Shown: positions 1 through 6,103 of the stretch, in pieces
How positions within the stretch are numbered: the first letter of the stretch is position 1
Layout: the number at the start of each line of letters is the position of its first letter
Assembly: GCA_934662925.1 (NCBI GenBank)
Contig: CAKUKL010000062.1
Location: 1-7,747 of the forward strand
Length of the DNA stretch: 7,747 bases
Source: an uncultured Oscillospiraceae bacterium
GTDB lineage: Bacteria > Bacillota > Clostridia > Oscillospirales > Oscillospiraceae
Reading direction: 5' to 3'
Notes under the pieces: generated by a model
Database searches by the model: none
What the model was told of the DNA's origin: nothing
What the model saw: the letters and a program-made list of their open reading frames with translations, nothing else
Position numbers and translations under genes: made by a program

Positions 1-543
1 GAGGGCGGCCTTGGTGCAGGCGGTGTTGGGAGTTATGGCCGGAAGACCCCTGACCCGGATCAACTCGTCCAGCTGCTCCGGCGAATAGTTGAGCAGCAGC
101 AGCTTGCCAATGCCGGTGGCGTGGAGCGGGGCGCGCTTGCCCACCGTCTGCATGATGCGCAGCATACTATGGGGGCCGTCCACCACGTCGGTGTAGACCA
201 GCTCCATATTTTCCTCCACGGCCAGACAGCAGGACTCCTGACACCGGCGGGACAGCTCCACCAGATAGGGGTGGGCCAGCTGCCGCAGGCTGAACTGGGA
301 GGTGACCACGCTGCCGATCTGGGCGAATTTCAGGGAGAGGGAGTAGCGCAGGGTATCCGGGTCCTGATTGACGTAGCCATAGACCAGCAGGGTGTTGACC
401 ATGCGCAGGGCGGTGCTGGCGGGCAGATCCGTCCGCAGGGCGATGTCCTGTAGGCGCATGGGAGTGCCCTCCCGGGCCATGACCTCAATGATCTGGATGG
501 CCTTTTCCACCGATTGGTTGACTTTTGAGAGCTTAGCCGGCAT
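1..543 (-). CDS. IclR-family transcriptional regulator, C-terminus cut off by window edge
   Basis: The frame is open for 181 codons from ATG at 543-541 to base 1, with no stop, so the gene continues outside the window. The start follows AGGAGGA (553-559) by 9 nt. Residues about 8-60 form the IclR winged helix-turn-helix (VEKAIQIIEVMAREG, then LPASTALRMVNTLL as recognition helix, then the wing GYVNQDPDTLRYSL). From about residue 75 the IclR effector-binding domain begins (FSLRQLAHPYLVELSRRCQESCCLAVEE), including the conserved HATGIGKLLLL stretch near 140-150. Family members are about 250 aa, so roughly 70 residues are missing. IclR proteins are ligand-responsive DNA-binding dimers or tetramers; the ligand cannot be read from sequence. 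The gene lies downstream of brnQ on the same strand but has its own promoter. A motif shared by both promoters makes brnQ a plausible target (inference). Confidence 0.93.
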   Translation of the reverse strand, partial: MPAKLSKVNQSVEKAIQIIEVMAREGTPMRLQDIALRTDLPASTALRMVNTLLVYGYVNQDPDTLRYSLSLKFAQIGSVVTSQFSLRQLAHPYLVELSRRCQESCCLAVEENMELVYTDVVDGPHSMLRIMQTVGKRAPLHATGIGKLLLLNYSPEQLDELIRVRGLPAITPNTACTKAAL

Positions 544-578
544 GGTATCGGTTCCTCCTGTCCGCTGATGATAAAAGC

Positions 579-605
579 ATTATATCACAGGAAACGGGAT
601 TGCAA
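579..605 (-). promoter_or_regulatory. Predicted sigma-A promoter of iclR-family gene
   Basis: Read on the minus strand, TATAAT at 584-579 is preceded by TG one base upstream (extended -10, TGATATAAT). A -35 candidate is TTGCAA at 605-600 (15-bp spacer) or TTTTGC at 607-602 (17-bp spacer). The -35 is weak or oddly spaced, which the extended -10 could compensate. Transcription would start near 572, giving a leader of about 30 nt that carries the AGGAGGA site. Confidence 0.75.
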
Positions 606-630
606 AAGGTAAAATTGCAAATAATGAAAT
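599..630. promoter_or_regulatory. Two tandem candidate IclR boxes in the iclR promoter
   Basis: On the plus strand, ATTGCA-N5-TGAAAT lies at 614-630 and a near copy, ATTGCA-N5-TAAAAT, at 599-615. They begin 15 bp apart and share two bases. The 599-615 copy covers the -35 candidate and the 614-630 copy lies just upstream. ATTGCA-N5-TGAAAT also occurs upstream of brnQ at 2185-2201. The arms are partly self-complementary (ATTnCA/TGnAAT), as expected for a dimeric regulator. Assignment to the IclR protein is inference from position and repetition. Confidence 0.45.
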
Positions 631-654
631 CCATTGCCAAAATTGGACGAATGG

Positions 655-704
655 TAAAAAAACGATGCCGGAGCGGCCAAAGATTTGGCCATTCCGACGT
701 CGTT
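655..704 (-). terminator. Intrinsic terminator of brnQ
   Basis: The arms 661-681 and 684-704 are complementary over about 21 positions, with a few wobbles or mismatches. The centre is TTGGCC-like pairing closed by a 4-nt AGAT loop. Read on the minus strand, the hairpin is followed by a run of seven U (662-656). It starts 13 nt after the brnQ stop codon (720-718), so it separates brnQ from the downstream iclR-family gene. Confidence 0.88.
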
Positions 705-717
705 TTGAAATGTGATT

Positions 718-2088
718 TTAATATGCCTGATCGAACCGCTTATTTCCGCCCCGGGCGGCATGGATGATGAGGCCCACCGCGAGACCGGCCAGCGCCGGGC
801 AGACCCACCCGAGCCCCTGCTTGCTGAAGGGCAGAATCTTGTACACCGCGGCCACCAGACCGTCGCAGTGCAGGACAGCCCGGGCCCCGTCGGGCAGGGA
901 GTGGAGCAGATCCACCGCTGCGGCGGGCAGGGTAAAGGCGGTGACACTGACGAACACAGCCCGGTCATAGCGGAAGCTCCGGCCCAGAAGGCCCATCAAG
1001 CTCAGGGTGATGGCCAGCGGATACAGGAAGGTGAGCACCGGAACAGAGTAGGAGATGATGGTGGTCAGGCCGAGGTTGGCGATGAGGAAGGCCACACCGC
1101 TGAAGATGGCCGCCCACGTTTTGTAGCCGGGGCCGTGGGGGAACATGGCGACGAAGGTCTCGCTACAGCTGGTGACAAGGCCGATGGAGGTCTTGAGACA
1201 GGCCAGCACCGCCGCGGCGGCGAAGATGAGCATGCCCGCCGTGCCGTAATAGTGCCGGGCCACGGCGGCCAGCACCTGTCCGCCGTTTTCAAACTGCTCC
1301 AGCACGGTGCGGCTCTGGGCGCCCACCACGACGGTGGCCACATAGACCACGGCCATCACAAGGCAGCTGAAAATGCCGGCCAGCGCCGTCCCCTTTGCCA
1401 CGTCGGAGGGGTCCTCGATGCCGAAGCCCCGGATGACGTTGATGACCACGATGCCGAAGGCAAGGCTGGCCAGCGCGTCCATGGTGCCGTAGCCGTCCTG
1501 AAGGCCCTGGAAGAAAGCGCCGGAGCCAACATAGGCGGCGGCAGGCTCCACCGCAGCGGTGGAGCCCATGGGCCGGACCAGCGCGGTGATGATAATGATG
1601 CCGAAGACCACCAGAAACACCGGCGTGAGGATCTTGCCCACGGACAGCAGGATCTGCCCCGGACGGAGGGAGACCAGCAGCACGATGATGAAGAAGATCA
1701 GCGAGAAGATGGGCAGGGCCAGCCGGTTGTCCGCGCTGCCCAGCAGCGGCTCCACGCCCATGGTGAAGGGGACGGTGGCGCAGCGGGGGATGGCGAAGAA
1801 GGGGCCGATGGTGAGATAGAGGGCGCAGGTGAAGAAATAGCTGTAGCCCTTGCCCACTTTACAGCTCAGGTCCTGTAAGCCGTTGCTCCGGCTCATGCCG
1901 ATGGAGGCCACGCCCAGCAGCGGCATGCCCACGCCGATGATCAGGAAGCCCGCAGCGGCGCTCCACAGGTTCCGTCCGGCCAGCTGGCCGATGTAGGCCG
2001 GGAAGATCAGGTTCCCCGCGCCGAAGAACATGCCGAAGAGCATGATGGAAACAAACAGGGTCTCGCGGAAGTTCATGGATCGCTTCAT
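718..2088 (-). CDS. brnQ: Branched-chain amino acid carrier BrnQ (LIVCS family)
   Basis: This 456-aa integral membrane protein is predicted to import leucine, isoleucine and valine with a cation (Na+ or H+) across the cytoplasmic membrane. The family signature is clear near the N-terminus: FVSIMLFGMFFGAGNLIFP at residues 12-30, followed by GQLAGRNLWSAAAGFLIIGVGMPLLGV and the LTIGPFFAIPRCATVPF stretch around residues 92-108. Hydrophobic segments recur along the whole chain, consistent with about twelve helices, and the length is normal for the family. The start ATG at 2088 has GAGGGG (2105-2100) 11 nt upstream; ATG at residue 5 is possible but has a poorer upstream site. The gene is transcribed alone from a strong promoter and ends in its own terminator. 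It is divergent from the CDF exporter. Confidence 0.95.
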   Translation of the reverse strand: MKRSMNFRETLFVSIMLFGMFFGAGNLIFPAYIGQLAGRNLWSAAAGFLIIGVGMPLLGVASIGMSRSNGLQDLSCKVGKGYSYFFTCALYLTIGPFFAIPRCATVPFTMGVEPLLGSADNRLALPIFSLIFFIIVLLVSLRPGQILLSVGKILTPVFLVVFGIIIITALVRPMGSTAAVEPAAAYVGSGAFFQGLQDGYGTMDALASLAFGIVVINVIRGFGIEDPSDVAKGTALAGIFSCLVMAVVYVATVVVGAQSRTVLEQFENGGQVLAAVARHYYGTAGMLIFAAAAVLACLKTSIGLVTSCSETFVAMFPHGPGYKTWAAIFSGVAFLIANLGLTTIISYSVPVLTFLYPLAITLSLMGLLGRSFRYDRAVFVSVTAFTLPAAAVDLLHSLPDGARAVLHCDGLVAAVYKILPFSKQGLGWVCPALAGLAVGLIIHAARGGNKRFDQAY

Positions 2089-2140
2089 AGCTGCTTCATC
2101 CCCTCATTGCATTCCTGCGTTAATGCAGTAAATCAGGAAA

Positions 2141-2169
2141 AGTATAACAGTAAAATCACAAATTGTCAA
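2141..2169 (-). promoter_or_regulatory. Strong sigma-A promoter of brnQ
   Basis: On the minus strand, a consensus -35 TTGACA (2169-2164), an exact 17-bp spacer and TATACT (2146-2141) form a near-ideal promoter, with TG one base before the -10. The predicted start is near 2134, leaving a leader of about 45 nt. That is too short for a T-box or other large riboswitch. Confidence 0.88.
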
Positions 2170-2182
2170 CGGGGAAAACGTT

Positions 2183-2203
2183 TTATTGCACTGAGTGAAA
2201 TAA
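2183..2203. promoter_or_regulatory. 21-bp imperfect palindrome upstream of brnQ promoter, candidate IclR operator
   Basis: Ten-base arms around a central G at 2193 pair at nine of ten positions. The inner 17 bp are ATTGCA-N5-TGAAAT (2185-2201), the same 12 fixed bases with the same spacing found at 614-630 before iclR. The box lies 15 bp upstream of the brnQ -35, centred near -59, which would suit an activator. The binding protein is inferred. Confidence 0.5.
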
Positions 2204-2276
2204 CGGGAGATCCGCGGCGCTCCGGCAGGCGGAGAAAACGAGTTGGGCAGCGTACCGGATTTCCGCAAAAAAGACT

Positions 2277-2305
2277 TTGCAGAACGCCCGGAACGGGTAT
2301 ATGAT
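2277..2305 (+). promoter_or_regulatory. Predicted promoter of the CDF exporter
   Basis: TTGCAG (2277-2282), a 17-bp spacer and TATGAT (2300-2305) form a moderate sigma-A-type promoter. Transcription would start near 2312, giving a leader of about 45 nt before the ATG at 2357. The spacer contains a short inverted repeat, CCCG-GAA-CGGG. Confidence 0.55.
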
Positions 2306-2324
2306 AAACAGAAACACTTTATCA
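2302..2324. promoter_or_regulatory. Inverted repeat over the CDF -10 region, candidate operator
   Basis: TGATAAA (2302-2308) and TTTATCA (2318-2324) are perfect inverted repeats separated by 9 bp, with half-site centres 16 bp apart. They overlap the predicted -10 and transcription start, a position where a bound protein would block RNA polymerase. A metal-responsive repressor is plausible given the gene controlled, but no family consensus is matched exactly. Confidence 0.4.
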
Positions 2325-2356
2325 ACTGATGATAGAAACGGAAAGGGGGCTGTGCC

Positions 2357-3526
2357 ATGCTGGATGCGCTGCTGCGCAGATTTGTCCCGGACTGGCAGAA
2401 CACCGGAGACCCCGCGGTGCGGGAGCGGTACGGTACGCTGTCCGGTATCGTCGGCATTATATTGAACCTGCTGCTGTTCGGGGGCAAGCTGCTGGCCGGC
2501 ATTCTCACCGGGGCTATCTCCATCACTGCCGACGCCTTCAACAACCTGTCCGACGCGGGCTCGTCGGTGGTGACGCTGGCGGGCTTCCGGCTGGCGGGGC
2601 AGGCGGCGGACGCCGACCATCCCTTCGGCCACGGGCGGATGGAGTATCTGGCGGGGCTGACGGTGTCCGTTTTTATCCTCGTGGTGGGGGTGGAGCTGGG
2701 CAAAAGCTCGGTGGAGAAGATCATCCACCCGGCGGAGACGGAGCTGACTGTCCTGACGGCGGTCATCCTGCTGTGCGCTGTGGCGGTGAAGCTGTGGATG
2801 GCGTGGTTCAACGGAGCGCTGTCCCGCCGCATCCGGTCGGACGCGCTGGCGGCCACCGCCGCCGACTCCCGGTCCGACGCCGTAGCCACCGGCGTGGTGC
2901 TGCTGGGGCTGACCGTCACCCGGGTGACGGGCTGGCAGATGGACGGCTGGCTGGGCCTGCTGGTGGCGGTGTTCATCGTCAAGACCGGCGTTTCCGCTGC
3001 CAAGGATACTCTTGATCCCCTGCTGGGCAAGGCCCCGGACCCGGAGACGGTGAAGGCCATCGAGGACGCCATTCTCAGCCACCCGCAGGTGGTGGGCGTC
3101 CACGACCTCGTCATCCACGACTACGGCCCCGGGCGGCGGATGATGAGCGTCCACGCCGAGGTGCCCGCGGACGCGGATCTAATGGAGATCCACGACGTCA
3201 TCGACCAGATCGAGCGGGAGCTGCACCGGGATTTCCGCATGGACGCGGTCATCCACATGGACCCCATCCAGATCGGCAACCCGGAGGTGGACCGCCTGCG
3301 GGCGCTGACCGCCCGTCTGGCGGCGGACATCGACCCGGACATCACCATCCACGACTTCCGCATCACCGCCGGACCGCTGCACACCAACCTCATTTTCGAC
3401 GTCGTGGTGCCGTACACCGTGAAGCTCAGCGGCGACGAGGTGAAGCGCCAACTCAGCCAGAAGATACGGGAGGTGGATGAGACCTATACCGCGGTCATCG
3501 ACGTGGATCGCAGCTACGTTCTGTAA
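2357..3526 (+). CDS. Cation diffusion facilitator (CDF) metal exporter, probably Mn-type
   Basis: This 389-aa membrane protein belongs to the cation diffusion facilitators, proton-coupled exporters of divalent metals acting as dimers. The start ATG has AAAGGGGG (2342-2349) 7 nt upstream. Residues about 28-205 hold the six-helix transmembrane domain, with SITADAFNNLSDAGSS in helix 2 (N62, D66), the DHPFGHGRMEY loop (87-97) and ADSRSDAVATG in helix 5 (D170, D174). An Asn/Asp plus Asp/Asp site, rather than the His-containing site of zinc CDFs, points to manganese or iron (family knowledge; not proven here). The cytoplasmic part (about 225-389) is unusually long and looks like two copies of the ZT-dimer fold: HDLVIHDYGPGRRMMSVHAEVP resembles HDFRITAGPLHTNLIFDVVVP. 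It appears to be a single-gene transcript, divergent from brnQ. Confidence 0.93.
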   Translation: MLDALLRRFVPDWQNTGDPAVRERYGTLSGIVGIILNLLLFGGKLLAGILTGAISITADAFNNLSDAGSSVVTLAGFRLAGQAADADHPFGHGRMEYLAGLTVSVFILVVGVELGKSSVEKIIHPAETELTVLTAVILLCAVAVKLWMAWFNGALSRRIRSDALAATAADSRSDAVATGVVLLGLTVTRVTGWQMDGWLGLLVAVFIVKTGVSAAKDTLDPLLGKAPDPETVKAIEDAILSHPQVVGVHDLVIHDYGPGRRMMSVHAEVPADADLMEIHDVIDQIERELHRDFRMDAVIHMDPIQIGNPEVDRLRALTARLAADIDPDITIHDFRITAGPLHTNLIFDVVVPYTVKLSGDEVKRQLSQKIREVDETYTAVIDVDRSYVL

Positions 3527-3615
3527 AATTAGGTGCTGAAAATACGGAATGGAGTGAAAAGGAACGCCGTTCCGGTATCTTGGGCGGTATGAGAATGTTA
3601 GAAAACCTCGTAGAG

Positions 3616-3789
3616 TTTCGCCGCCGCAGCGGCGAAAGAAGTAAAATTTGTTTTCTGCCACGACATGTGCGTGGCAGAAAACACTTCTCGCCCCGCAAAC
3701 GTGCGCAATGGGCGCTTGTGCGTCCATTGCGTGCGATGCAGCGGGGTGCAGCTTGTCCATCGTAAAAGGCAAAGCCTTTTACGATGGGT
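3616..3789. repeat. Array of four strong hairpins (structured RNA or palindromic repeat element)
   Basis: Almost every base here belongs to a hairpin. H1: TTTCGCCGC/GCGGCGAAA (3616-3624, 3629-3637; loop CGCA). H2: a perfect 14-bp stem, 3649-3662 with 3670-3683, containing TTTTCTGCCACG; an alternative outer pairing, AGAAGT (3637-3642) with ACTTCT (3683-3688), leaves AAAATTT bulged. H3: outer CCCCGC/GCGGGG (3691-3696, 3741-3746) and a 12-bp inner stem with one wobble, 3704-3715 with 3720-3731, loop TTGT. H4: a perfect 14-bp stem, 3757-3770 with 3774-3787, loop AAA. No credible gene is present. The structure lies between the CDF stop and the terminator at 3791, so it would be transcribed as a 3' UTR. 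It may be a noncoding RNA or a dispersed REP/MITE-like element; I cannot tell which. Confidence 0.6.
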
Positions 3790-3790
3790 T

Positions 3791-3822
3791 ACGCCGCCCC
3801 GGTATCCGGGGCGGCGTTTTTT
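3791..3822 (+). terminator. Intrinsic terminator after the CDF gene and hairpin array
   Basis: A perfect 12-bp stem, ACGCCGCCCCGG (3791-3802) with CCGGGGCGGCGT (3806-3817), has a TAT loop and is followed by a run of six T (3817-3822). It ends transcripts from the CDF gene or the hairpin region and insulates the two-component operon, whose promoter begins directly after it. Confidence 0.93.
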
Positions 3823-3841
3823 GTTTATACTTCGTCTATAC
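3823..3841 (+). promoter_or_regulatory. Direct repeat GTYTATAC, candidate response-regulator box
   Basis: GTTTATAC (3823-3830) and GTCTATAC (3834-3841) are direct repeats with an 11-bp period. OmpR/PhoB-type regulators bind head-to-tail repeats spaced by about one helical turn. The second copy overlaps the -35 of the operon that encodes such a regulator, so autoregulation is a reasonable inference. Confidence 0.45.
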
Positions 3842-3865
3842 AAAACCGGCGGATTGCGGTATAAT
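3837..3865 (+). promoter_or_regulatory. Promoter of the two-component/htrA operon
   Basis: A consensus TATAAT (3860-3865) is preceded by a 17-bp spacer and TATACA (3837-3842), a 4/6 match to the -35. The weak -35 fits a promoter that needs an activator. The start would be near 3872, with a leader of about 55 nt containing a 5-bp hairpin CCGGG/CCCGG (3888-3892, 3900-3904). Confidence 0.78.
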
Positions 3866-3927
3866 GTCACTATTGACGAAGCAGAACCCGGGGCTTTTTC
3901 CCGGAACATGGATAAGAGGTGCTGAAC

Positions 3928-4617
3928 ATGTCCCGAAAAGTACTGATCGTGGAAGATGACAAGAATATTGCCGACCTGCTGCGCATCTATCTGGAAAAGG
4001 AGCAGATGGAGTGCGAGATCGCCGGGGACGGACTGGCGGGGCTGGAGAAATTCCACCAGTTCCAGCCGGATCTGGTGATGCTGGACATCATGCTGCCCGG
4101 CATGGACGGCTGGGCCGTCTGCAAGAAGATCCGGGAGACCAGCAAGACCCCCATCATCATGCTCACCGCCAAGGGCGAGCTGGAGGACAAGGTGTCCGGC
4201 CTTGAGATGGGGGCGGACGACTACATCACCAAGCCTTTCGAGATGAAGGAGGTGCTGGCCCGGGTCCACGCCGTCCTGCGCCGCATGGGAGAGGAGGGGC
4301 AGAGCACGGAGAAAAAGCTGTCCTTCGACAAGCTGGTCATCAATCTGGACTCCTACGAGCTGCTGGTGGACGGCAAGCGGGTGGACACGCCGCCCAAGGA
4401 GCTGGAGCTGCTGTATCATCTGGCCTCCGCCCCCAACCGGGTGTTCACCCGGAACCAGCTGCTGGACGAGGTGTGGGGCTTCGACTACTTCGGCGACAGC
4501 CGGACGGTGGACGTCCACATCAAGCGCCTGCGGGAGAAGCTGGAGGGCGTCAGCGACCAGTGGAGCCTGAAAACCGTCTGGGGCGTGGGCTATAAGTTCG
4601 AGGTGGTCAGCCAGTGA
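3928..4617 (+). CDS. OmpR/PhoB-family response regulator
   Basis: This 229-aa cytoplasmic transcription factor is the partner of the kinase encoded next to it. The ATG at 3928 is chosen because AAGAGGT (3914-3920) lies 7 nt upstream; an in-frame GTG at 3919 overlaps that site and is unlikely. The receiver domain spans residues about 3-115: acidic pair D10/D11, phospho-acceptor D53 in VMLDIMLPGMDG, switch residue T80 in IIMLTAKGE and conserved K102 in DDYITKPF. The winged-helix DNA-binding domain spans about 130-226 (PPKELELLYHLASAPNRVFTR, then VDVHIKRLREKL and VWGVGYKF). All catalytic residues are present and the length is typical. The last codons overlap the start of the kinase gene, so the two are translationally coupled. 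Confidence 0.96.
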   Translation: MSRKVLIVEDDKNIADLLRIYLEKEQMECEIAGDGLAGLEKFHQFQPDLVMLDIMLPGMDGWAVCKKIRETSKTPIIMLTAKGELEDKVSGLEMGADDYITKPFEMKEVLARVHAVLRRMGEEGQSTEKKLSFDKLVINLDSYELLVDGKRVDTPPKELELLYHLASAPNRVFTRNQLLDEVWGFDYFGDSRTVDVHIKRLREKLEGVSDQWSLKTVWGVGYKFEVVSQ

Positions 4618-6038
4618 AGACCATGTACGGCCGGCAGTTCGCCACCATGGCGGGCATGGTGCTGCTGTCCTTTCTGATGCTGGGCGGCTCCTTCGCCACC
4701 CTCAGCTACCAGTACACCATCCGGGAGAAAAAGGACACCATGAAGCGCAACGCGGGCTACGTGGCCACCTTTACCTCCGGCTACATTGAAAATTCCGACC
4801 TGAAGGGCCTCGCGTGGCAGGAGCGGGAGTTCCAGAGCTACCTTGCCAACGTGGCCCTGCTGACGGACAGCCACGTCATGGTGGCCACCGCCGAGGGCGT
4901 GGTGGTGTTCGCCACCAACGGCGCAGAGGAGCTGACGGACATCGAGTCAACCGCCCTGCCGGGGACGCTGGTGTCCGCCGTCACCGGCGGGAACTTCGCC
5001 GGGGCCACCACGCTGGGCGGCCTGTATGAAAAGCCCCGGTATCTAGTGGGACTGCCCATCACCAGCCAGAATATTTTGCAGGGGCTGGTGCTGGTGTCCT
5101 GCGATGCGGCGGAGATCAGCGGCATGTGGAAGGATCTGGCCGGGATCTTCCTCGTGACAGCGGGGGCGGTCATTCTCATCGCCGCCATCATCAGCTCCGT
5201 CACCAGCCTGCGCCAGTCCAAGCCCATCAAGGAGATCGCCGCCGCCGCCCGGCAGTTCGGCCACGGCGAACTGGACGTCCGGGTGGACGTGGGGAACCGA
5301 AAGGACGAGGTGGGAGAACTGGCCGAGGCCTTCAACGCCATGGCGGACTCCCTGTCCAAGAGCGAACAGCGGCGCAGCGAGTTTATCGCCAATGTCTCCC
5401 ACGAGCTGAAAACCCCCATGACCACCATCGCGGGCTTTGCCGACGGCATTCTAGACGGCACCATCCCCCCGGAAAAGGAGCGGGAGTACCTCCAGATCAT
5501 CTCCTCCGAGACCCGGCGGCTGTCCCGGCTGGTGCGGTCCATGCTGGACCTGTCCCGGCTCCAGTCCGACGAGCGGGCGGCCCAGCAGCAGTTCGACATC
5601 AGCGAGACGCTGGTGCGGACGCTGGTCAGTCTGGAGAGCAAGGTCAACGCCAAATCCCTCGAGGTGTCCACCGAGCTGCCCGAGGAGCCAGTGCCAGTCT
5701 GGGGCGATCAGGACGCCATCACGCAGGTGTGCTACAACCTGCTGGACAACGCCATCAAGTTCTCCAGGGAGGGCGGGACGCTGGGCATCTCCGTCACCAC
5801 CAAGGGGACCAAGGCCAACATCACCATCAGCAACGAGGGCGACACCATTCCGCCGGAGGAGACAAGTCTCATCTTCGACCGGTTCCACAAGACGGATCAC
5901 TCCCGCAGCGTGGACCGGGACGGCGTGGGTCTCGGCCTGTATATCGTCAAGACCATTCTCAACAGCCATAAGGAAAATATCACCTGCACCAGCGAGGACG
6001 GGGTGACGAAGTTCACGTTCACGCTGACTAGGGCGTGA
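4614..6038 (+). CDS. Sensor histidine kinase with HAMP domain
   Basis: This 474-aa membrane kinase is predicted to phosphorylate the upstream regulator. The start is GTG at 4614, overlapping the regulator stop as GTGA, with GAGGTGG (4600-4606) 7 nt upstream; the ATG at 4623 is too far from that site. Helix 1 is about residues 10-31 and helix 2 about 175-197, enclosing an extracellular sensor of about 140 residues that looks PAS/Cache-like (TDSHVMVATAEGVVVFAT, then YLVGLPIT and LQGLVLVS). HAMP spans about 200-250. The H-box EFIANVSHELKTP carries H263. The N-box QVCYNLLDNAIKFS has N375 and N379, followed by FDRF (421-424) and the G2 box DGVGLGLYIVK (436-446). The G1 box reads SNEGDTIPPE, with Asn where Asp is usual, a variant also seen in some active kinases. 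The signal is unknown; the neighbouring protease suggests envelope stress. Confidence 0.95.
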   Translation: MKTMYGRQFATMAGMVLLSFLMLGGSFATLSYQYTIREKKDTMKRNAGYVATFTSGYIENSDLKGLAWQEREFQSYLANVALLTDSHVMVATAEGVVVFATNGAEELTDIESTALPGTLVSAVTGGNFAGATTLGGLYEKPRYLVGLPITSQNILQGLVLVSCDAAEISGMWKDLAGIFLVTAGAVILIAAIISSVTSLRQSKPIKEIAAAARQFGHGELDVRVDVGNRKDEVGELAEAFNAMADSLSKSEQRRSEFIANVSHELKTPMTTIAGFADGILDGTIPPEKEREYLQIISSETRRLSRLVRSMLDLSRLQSDERAAQQQFDISETLVRTLVSLESKVNAKSLEVSTELPEEPVPVWGDQDAITQVCYNLLDNAIKFSREGGTLGISVTTKGTKANITISNEGDTIPPEETSLIFDRFHKTDHSRSVDRDGVGLGLYIVKTILNSHKENITCTSEDGVTKFTFTLTRA

Positions 6039-6103
6039 GCTGCCCCGGCTGACAAGGGCATAAGCTATACGGGGCGCAGACCCCATGGAAAGGAGGCCCG
6101 CTC

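Noticed and set aside
712..1878. Long plus-strand open frame of 388 codons opposite brnQ
   Set aside because: It is the antisense of brnQ; the product is rich in His, Gly, Asp and Gln with no domain, as expected from GC-rich antisense translation, and it has no ribosome site.
2115..2128. Near-palindrome CTGCGTTAATGCAG in the brnQ leader
   Set aside because: Six of seven pairs match, but it competes with the overlapping GCATT/AATGC pairing and shows no known motif; too weak to call.
2175..2184. AAAACGTTTT palindrome and cre-like match upstream of brnQ
   Set aside because: It differs from the CcpA consensus at about three positions and is short; the longer adjacent palindrome is the better operator candidate.
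2104..3154. Two long minus-strand frames opposite the CDF gene
   Set aside because: The products have low-complexity Ser/Arg or His/Gln composition and overlap a clear CDF protein; they are shadows.
3580..3925. Short frames within the hairpin region
   Set aside because: They read through inverted repeats on both strands, lack ribosome sites and give Arg/Cys-rich peptides.
6039..6103. CCCCG...CGGGG inverted repeat between kinase and htrA
   Set aside because: It has only 5 bp with a loop of about 22 nt and no T run, so it is not a terminator.
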